NCBI GenBank assembly: GCA_012295275.1
Contig: CM022672.1
Coordinates: 31,232,027 to 31,287,026, forward strand
Direction: 5' to 3'
DNA from: Chrysomallon squamiferum
Taxonomy: Eukaryota > Mollusca > Gastropoda > Neomphalida > Peltospiridae
Length of the DNA: 55,000 nt
Positions 46,821-55,000 of the stretch are shown here, in pieces. How positions within the stretch are numbered: position 1 is the first letter of the stretch; each line of letters opens with the position of its first letter. Below the pieces are notes generated by a model, which saw nothing but the letters and a program-made list of their open reading frames with translations, did not search any database and was not told where the DNA came from. A program made the position numbers and the translations under genes.

Positions 46821-48133
46821 CACATATTCTTGCAATTTTGTACTGATTTGACCAAAAAGAGTCTAGGTTAAGGTAAATCTTCTCACTTTTGTTTTTCTCT
46901 AGGCTTTAAATATAATGTAGGCGTGGTGTATATGTTTAATTTGTCTTTGTTACCAGGCAGCCGTTAACACACCCGCCCTAAAATGACAAATAAAACTAAC
47001 CCTAAGGGGCCGCTATATGCGTGTAAATTAAACACCCGCCCACTCCCTTATAATGCTAGACTATACTGCAGTCTAAGGTCACGCTCGAATATCAACACAC
47101 AAGGCAACGTGGTAATATTTATACCCTTGTGTACTACAATGACGTCATTAATGTGACGTATTGCTGTGAGATGGAAAAAAAGCCTGTGGGTTTTCACTTG
47201 CGCCATTTTAACTGATCACCATAAATAAATACGATGTTAAAAATTAAAATGTCTGGTGCATTTCAGCTGGATTTATAATTGTGTTGGGTTTACATTCAGC
47301 TGTAAAAACCTACATTAATGCTTTTTTTTTTCAGAGTATAAACCACTACTCTTTTTTTTTTCATATTGGAGGGGCCGATTTATATAACGGTGCGCTTTAT
47401 ACATTGTCGTTGACTAAATCATTAATTATGTGGCGTGTCACTGCGTGCATGTTGATACCAAAAGCAACGAGACACTTTTTAGTGTTGTAATCAATTACAC
47501 TGACCAGTTAGCGCTATCACAACAAGTCTACTCTGCCAGTCTGACAGAAGTTTGCAACAAGTTATCAACTATTTGAAAACTAGAATACCTAAAACGAAAT
47601 ACAGTTATTTTTAGCACTACGCATCTCCCGCGCAAGCGCAAACCGTAGACAGCCCGAGTTAATCTTGCGGGATCAAGCTTAAACGGAACCACTACCAAAA
47701 CGGAACCAGTTTCGTTGGCTAGGCTATAACAGCACCTCATTACGGGGGTGAAGCAAACCTATTTTTAACACCTCCCCCCCACCGGCATGGACCTAATTTT
47801 CCATAACTTTTCCATAGAGAAGACCTGATTTTCCAAAACTTTTAAGGTCCTGGAAAACACTGAGATAAATTTCTAAAACTTTCCAAAACGCGTACGAACC
47901 CTGTTTAATTTACATATTTATCGATATATATATATGCTTTTTCCAATATATATTTATTTATTTTAGACTGAATGTATTTTATTTATAGAAGACTTTTCAA
48001 CTCTCTTGCTCTAATTACTATAAAATATTTATTTTTAGGTGAAAAGCCATACAACTGTCTCGTTTGTAAAAGTTCATATTCACAACTGGCCGGATTACGA
48101 GCGCATCAGAAAAGTGCACGACACCGACAGTGA
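39726..48133 (+). CDS. PRDM12: PR domain zinc finger protein 12, complete, 6 exons
   Basis: PRDM12 is a nuclear regulator of sensory neuron fate that recruits histone methylation. Exons: 39726-39807, 42764-42945, 43436-43594, 45126-45234, 45579-45788, 48039-48133 (TGA). All phases agree, giving 278 residues. The PR (SET-related) domain runs from about 45 to 163, with [25 protein letters not shown]-like [21 protein letters not shown] and [14 protein letters not shown]. Three C2H2 fingers follow: [20 protein letters not shown] (about 197-217), [20 protein letters not shown] (about 225-245) and [20 protein letters not shown] ending ARHRQ-stop. [23 protein letters not shown] and [16 protein letters not shown] are PRDM12 signatures. 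It stops right after finger 3, without the Ala-rich tail of the vertebrate protein. Introns are packed with microsatellites and one hAT copy. Confidence 0.95.
39961..40002. repeat. (CT)n microsatellite
   Basis: Perfect CT run in PRDM12 intron 1. Confidence 0.97.
40467..40660. repeat. (CA)n and (AAC)n microsatellites
   Basis: CA run 40467-40514 followed by AAC-rich runs 40560-40655, PRDM12 intron 1. Confidence 0.95.
40925..41270. other. CpG-rich island inside PRDM12 intron 1
   Basis: Against the A+T-rich background this stretch has many CG dinucleotides (for example GACATTACGCGCGAACAAAT and ATTTCGCGGG) and a GTGGCGCCCCCTTTC segment at 41218-41233 that resembles the 3' half of a CTCF site. 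It may be a regulatory element or alternative promoter of PRDM12. No coding frame of note was seen. Confidence 0.35.
41457..41560. repeat. GTT/ATC trinucleotide tract
   Basis: GTT run 41459-41482 with GGT, then ATC/ATT mixture, PRDM12 intron 1. Confidence 0.9.
42091..42350. repeat. ATC/ATT trinucleotide tract
   Basis: About 260 bases of interleaved ATC and ATT units. The long Ile/His/Leu frames on both strands are artefacts. A shorter AGT/CAG tract follows at 42537-42660. Confidence 0.97.
42537..42660. repeat. AGT trinucleotide tract
   Basis: Mostly (AGT)n with interruptions by GCT and GCA, about 100 bases upstream of PRDM12 exon 2. Confidence 0.95.
43016..43060. repeat. (AAT)n microsatellite
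   Basis: AAT run in PRDM12 intron 2. Confidence 0.95.
43315..43381. repeat. (CT)n microsatellite
   Basis: Perfect CT run of about 33 units ending 55 bases before PRDM12 exon 3; it may serve as or extend the pyrimidine tract of that acceptor. Confidence 0.97.
43712..43898. repeat. AAT-rich tract
   Basis: Runs of AAT with A runs, PRDM12 intron 3. Confidence 0.9.
44052..44941 (-). mobile_element. hAT transposon copy with transposase remnant (ZBED5/SCAND3-like)
   Basis: The left end CAGTGGTTCTCAACCTTTTT and right end GGTTGAGAATCACTG are inverted hAT termini. The flanks CCCTAGAA (44044-44051) and CCCTAAAA (44942-44949) are an 8-bp target duplication with one mismatch. On the minus strand two pieces of transposase survive. 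One is 44776-44525, with [15 protein letters not shown] and YDWFRDPF. The other, 44507-44292, is in another frame and carries [20 protein letters not shown], then [20 protein letters not shown], the C-terminal dimerisation region of hAT proteins. The N-terminal zinc finger and most of the catalytic region are missing and the frame is broken, so it is a dead, internally deleted copy in PRDM12 intron 3. Confidence 0.88.
45799..46105. repeat. CT runs interleaved with copies of the PRDM12 exon 5 end
   Basis: (CT)n runs at about 45803-45838, 45872-45948 and 46021-46105. The first two intervals separate copies of CATCAGACTTCACACAGGTA: the true exon end at 45772-45790 and extra copies at 45838-45856 and 45948-45966, each followed by GTAT-TAGATAT. 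The donor site is therefore present three times. The first copy is in frame with the finger; use of the second or third would add CT-coded Leu/Ser/stop-containing sequence. Confidence 0.9.
46166..46225. repeat. (AAT)n microsatellite
   Basis: AAT run in PRDM12 intron 5. Confidence 0.97.
46300..47730. other. PRDM12 intron 5, middle part
   Basis: Contains a poly-A/AAC tract (46755-46818) and a CG-richer segment (46915-47760) with a TGACGTCA palindrome at 47140-47147 and a CGCAAGCGCAAACCGTAGAC stretch. The CG-rich part may be an old transposon or an enhancer. No exon was recognised. Confidence 0.4.
47738..47902. mobile_element. DNA transposon end fragment (GGGTTCGTACGCG type)
   Basis: Read on the minus strand it begins CAGGGTTCGTACGCGTTTTG, then has GGAAAGTTTT, CAGTGTTTTCCAGGACCTTA and AAGTTTTGGAAAATCAGGTC. 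Repeated TTTTGGAAA blocks behind a CAGGGTTCGTACG terminus are typical of one class of hAT-like elements in invertebrates. The other end was not identified. Confidence 0.5.
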
Positions 48134-48393
48134 CCTCTATTCGACAGACTTCGGAATGCTTCGCATATTTCCGTGAAGAGCTTCGTTTTTAACATTATCT
48201 GACATTAAAATTGATCTATTTGTGATCAACTGATAGAGTAAAGCCTTTACAGGGAGGTTAAAAGAAAGAAAGAAAGAAAAAAAGATACAAATCGTTTAAA
48301 CCATGAATTCCATTTTCGATTATTGTATTTTCGGCAAAAACCAAATTTGGCGAAATAGGCCGAATATTACTCATGTCAAAAACAAATTATATT

Positions 48394-48397
<4 letters not shown>

Positions 48398-48470
<73 letters not shown>
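48398..48470. repeat. (CT)n microsatellite
   Basis: Perfect CT run about 270 bases after the PRDM12 stop, in its probable 3' UTR or just beyond. AATAAA-type signals near 48598-48606 could end the transcript. Confidence 0.97.
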
Positions 48471-48472
<2 letters not shown>

Positions 48473-48689
48473 ATCCTTTTCTTCACAGTAAATAATCGCA
48501 AAAAAAAAAAAAAAAAAAAATTCAGAGATGGATTTTCCCCTCAATATACTTTTACGACTGATGCTTGTCGAAGGCATTTCTTATGTTTTTAATTTATGAT
48601 AATAAATGATTGTACAAACTTTTGTTTCGTTATGCCGAGGATCGCGATTTTTTTTATGGATCTACTGTTTTTACCTGTATTCAGCTCTG

Positions 48690-49541
48690 TGCGTATAATG
48701 TCAGTATGTATGTATAAATGAATATATGCATGTGAGCGTATGTATGTATGTATGTACGAATGTGTTAGTGAATGTATGTATGTACATACATACATATATA
48801 TATATATATGTATGTGTGCATGTATGTAGTTGTTTATTTAAATAAATAATTACATGATTATCCATAAATATCAAACCAGTGATCTGTTTATTTTTTTTTT
48901 ACTATTAATTTTGTTAATGAAAAAAAAAAAAAAAAAACAATGATGAAAAAAAGAAAGAAAGGCAACCCAAATTCTAAAAATTATGTTAAAAATAAAAATA
49001 TAATATAAAAATATAATATAATATAATATAATATAATAACAATGATAATAAGATATTTATTGTTTATAGAGGTCAGTTATATATTTTACATTACATAAAA
49101 ATGAATAAGATATCGTTGGTTCTTCTAAACTTTTCTGTTTTGTGTTTTTGGTTCTTCCTAAAAAAAAAAACAAAAATAACAATTTTCTGTTTGATAATAA
49201 TAATAATAATAAATTAATTAATTAATTATTTAAATTTTCTTCATCTCTGTGAATAAATATATTCGTTTCTTTAGAAATAAAAAAAAAAAACCCCAATCTT
49301 AAAAATATATAAAAATATATATTAACAGATATTATCTACCACTACTATCTTTATAAAAATGATACATACATACATACATACAAACATACAAACGTACCCA
49401 CAAACTCACACGCATACGTTTATACATATTCACAGAAAGGAAAGTGCAAACAGATATGCAGACAGATGTACATATACACCTCAACAACATACATATGTAC
49501 ATACATACATACAGACATACACAAATACAAGGCAACACAGA

Positions 49542-49599
<58 letters not shown>

Positions 49600-49783
49600 T
49601 ACATACATACATACCATGTATCAGACTCATTCTGAAAAAAACTGGTAAGATATATGCACATATACATTCATGTATACACACACAAGTAACACACATGACC
49701 GTAAACACATACATATATACATGTATGCACTCGAGAAGATATACAAATATACATACAGATATATATTACAAATACAGACTCAC

Positions 49784-49850
<67 letters not shown>

Positions 49851-50290
49851 CCAGAATTGTCAGCGGCATCTGACGGGGTTTGTGAGGTCGTGATTGGACT
49901 TTGTCCTCCTGCACCAGAGCGTTCATGAATAGTGTCTACGTGCAGAATTTATTCAGTGATACATAAAACAGAGACTATTCAAATCCTAAAATACATTTAT
50001 ACATATACACATACATACTCAAACATACATAAAACAACGCACACGAGCAGATACAAATATACTTAGATACATATTCAAGAAAACACATACATACAGACAA
50101 CACACGCACACACATACAGATATATATATATAAACAATGCAGACTAATACACATAATACGACGTAATCATACACACACACAATACAAACTCACATACAGT
50201 AACACATCACACACGTACATATAGATATGAATTGCATTAATACACACATACACACACTCACGCATACTCATTTGTTTATTTCAGCAAGTG
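48690..50290. repeat. CA / CATA microsatellite desert
   Basis: TATG/CATA tetranucleotides (48700-48830), AATAT and AAT runs (49010-49040, 49195-49215), CATA (49364-49385), CA (49551-49594), CATA (49595-49612) and a long CA run (49787-49849), with diffuse ACATAC sequence to 50290. Separates PRDM12 from the GON gene. The long His/Thr and Cys/Val frames here are spurious. Confidence 0.9.
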
Positions 50291-50420
50291 TACGACTGTG
50301 TGGAAACGGTCTTCTGATATCTAAACTAAGATATTCATCCTAATTATTAATACTGATATTGTGCGTGTGTGTGTTGTCTGTATGTACGTGTTTTCTTGAA
50401 TATGTATATTATAAAGACAG

Positions 50421-54565
<4,145 letters not shown>

Positions 54566-54570
54566 CTGTA

Positions 54571-54942
54571 AAACACAGAAACAGTAATACGTGTTACACA
54601 GATACTTTTCAAACACAGAAACAGTAATACGTGTTACACAGATACTTTTAAACACAGAAACAGTAATACGTGTTACACAGATACTTTTAAACACAGAAAC
54701 AGTAATACGTGTTACACAGATACTTTCAAACACAGAAACAGTAATACGTGTTACACAGATACTTTTCAAACACAGAAACAGTAATACGTGTTACACAGAT
54801 CGTCTGTAAAACACAGAAACAGTAATACGTGTTACACAGATACTTTCAAACACAGAAACAGTAATACGTGTTACACAGATACTTTCAAACACAGAAACAG
54901 TAATACGTGTTACACAGATACTTTTCAAACACAGAAACAGTA
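54571..54942. repeat. 39-bp satellite next to the GON exon acceptor
   Basis: About nine copies of AAACACAGAAACAGTAATAC followed by GTGTTACACAGATACTTTC, with 39-41 base length variants. The minus-strand translation of the unit is the 13-residue SICVTRITVSVF-type repeat, open but judged intronic because it precedes the acceptor TTTTACAG. One unit (54797-54810) carries GATCGTCTGTAA, a copy of the exon junction. Confidence 0.95.
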
Positions 54943-54998
54943 ACACTGTTGTTTTTGCGAACGTGAAATCTGCTGGATTTATCACCATCGTCTGTAAT
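54943..54998 (-). pseudogene. partial copy of the GON exon start and its acceptor
   Basis: On the minus strand TATTACAG is followed by ACGATGGTGATAAATCCAGC and about 30 more bases identical to the start of exon 54565-54389, up to AAAACAACAG. It then breaks into the 39-bp satellite. The copy reads TMVINPADFTFAKTT in the same frame. It is a duplicated 3' splice site with 50 bases of exon, left on the far side of the satellite. Confidence 0.85.
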
Positions 54999-55000
54999 AC

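Noticed and set aside
49359-49928. 189-residue His/Thr-rich open frame
   Set aside because: Produced by CA and CATA microsatellites with no splice or domain support.
54571-54942. CRISPR-like regular array or a coding 13-residue repeat
   Set aside because: There are no unique spacers (the whole unit repeats), the DNA is an animal gene, and the array lies upstream of an acceptor, so it is an intronic satellite.

Overview
This window is animal nuclear DNA. It is A+T-rich, full of microsatellites (ATT, CT, AC, ACAT, AAC runs) and short DNA-transposon remnants, and its genes are split into small exons with GT-AG introns. The gene set (BBOX-like dioxygenase, LDL-receptor class A secreted protein, FUBP/KSRP-type KH protein, PRDM12, GON-domain protein) is bilaterian. 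The style of repeats suggests a lophotrochozoan, most likely a mollusc; that placement is inference. No prokaryotic, viral or CRISPR feature was found.

Layout. 1-975: a 71-bp minisatellite. 1269-8715 (+): the 3' part of a gamma-butyrobetaine dioxygenase-like gene (11 visible exons), whose exon carrying the iron-binding HxD motif is frameshifted. 8716-12500: intergenic, with hAT-like and mariner-like remnants nearby. 12531-13563 (-): a secreted protein with two LDLa modules and a TATA box. 13700-22487: intergenic and probable 3' UTR sequence rich in poly-A, ending at the next gene. 22488-37281 (-): a complete FUBP/KSRP-type single-strand nucleic-acid binding protein, 19 coding exons, 682 residues, four KH domains. 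39726-48133 (+): a complete PRDM12 orthologue, 6 exons, 278 residues, PR domain plus three C2H2 fingers. 48700-50290: CA/CATA microsatellite desert. 50421-54565 (-) and beyond the right edge: a protein with at least two tandem GON domains (ADAMTS9/20/gon-1 type).

Most interesting observations. (1) Five related 130-147 nt sequences lie in introns of the FUBP-like gene, in sense orientation. Each folds by eye as hairpin, H box, hairpin, ACA box, so they look like a family of intronic H/ACA snoRNAs, four of them inside one intron. (2) Exon-intron junctions have been copied as part of tandem repeats in three genes: the PRDM12 exon 5 donor (three copies separated by CT runs), the FUBP exon 13 acceptor (a series of decayed copies through the intron) and a GON exon acceptor (copied across a 39-bp satellite). 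(3) The GON protein has two GON domains in a row. (4) The BBOX-like gene shows a decayed catalytic exon among intact exons and a probable GC-AG intron. (5) The FUBP gene has a candidate alternative pair of 3' exons that keep reading phase.

The genes are not an operon and nothing suggests that they act in one pathway. FUBP-like and PRDM12 are divergently arranged with about 2.4 kb between their start codons. All gene models were built by eye from splice signals, phase agreement and family resemblance; no alignment or RNA data were available.
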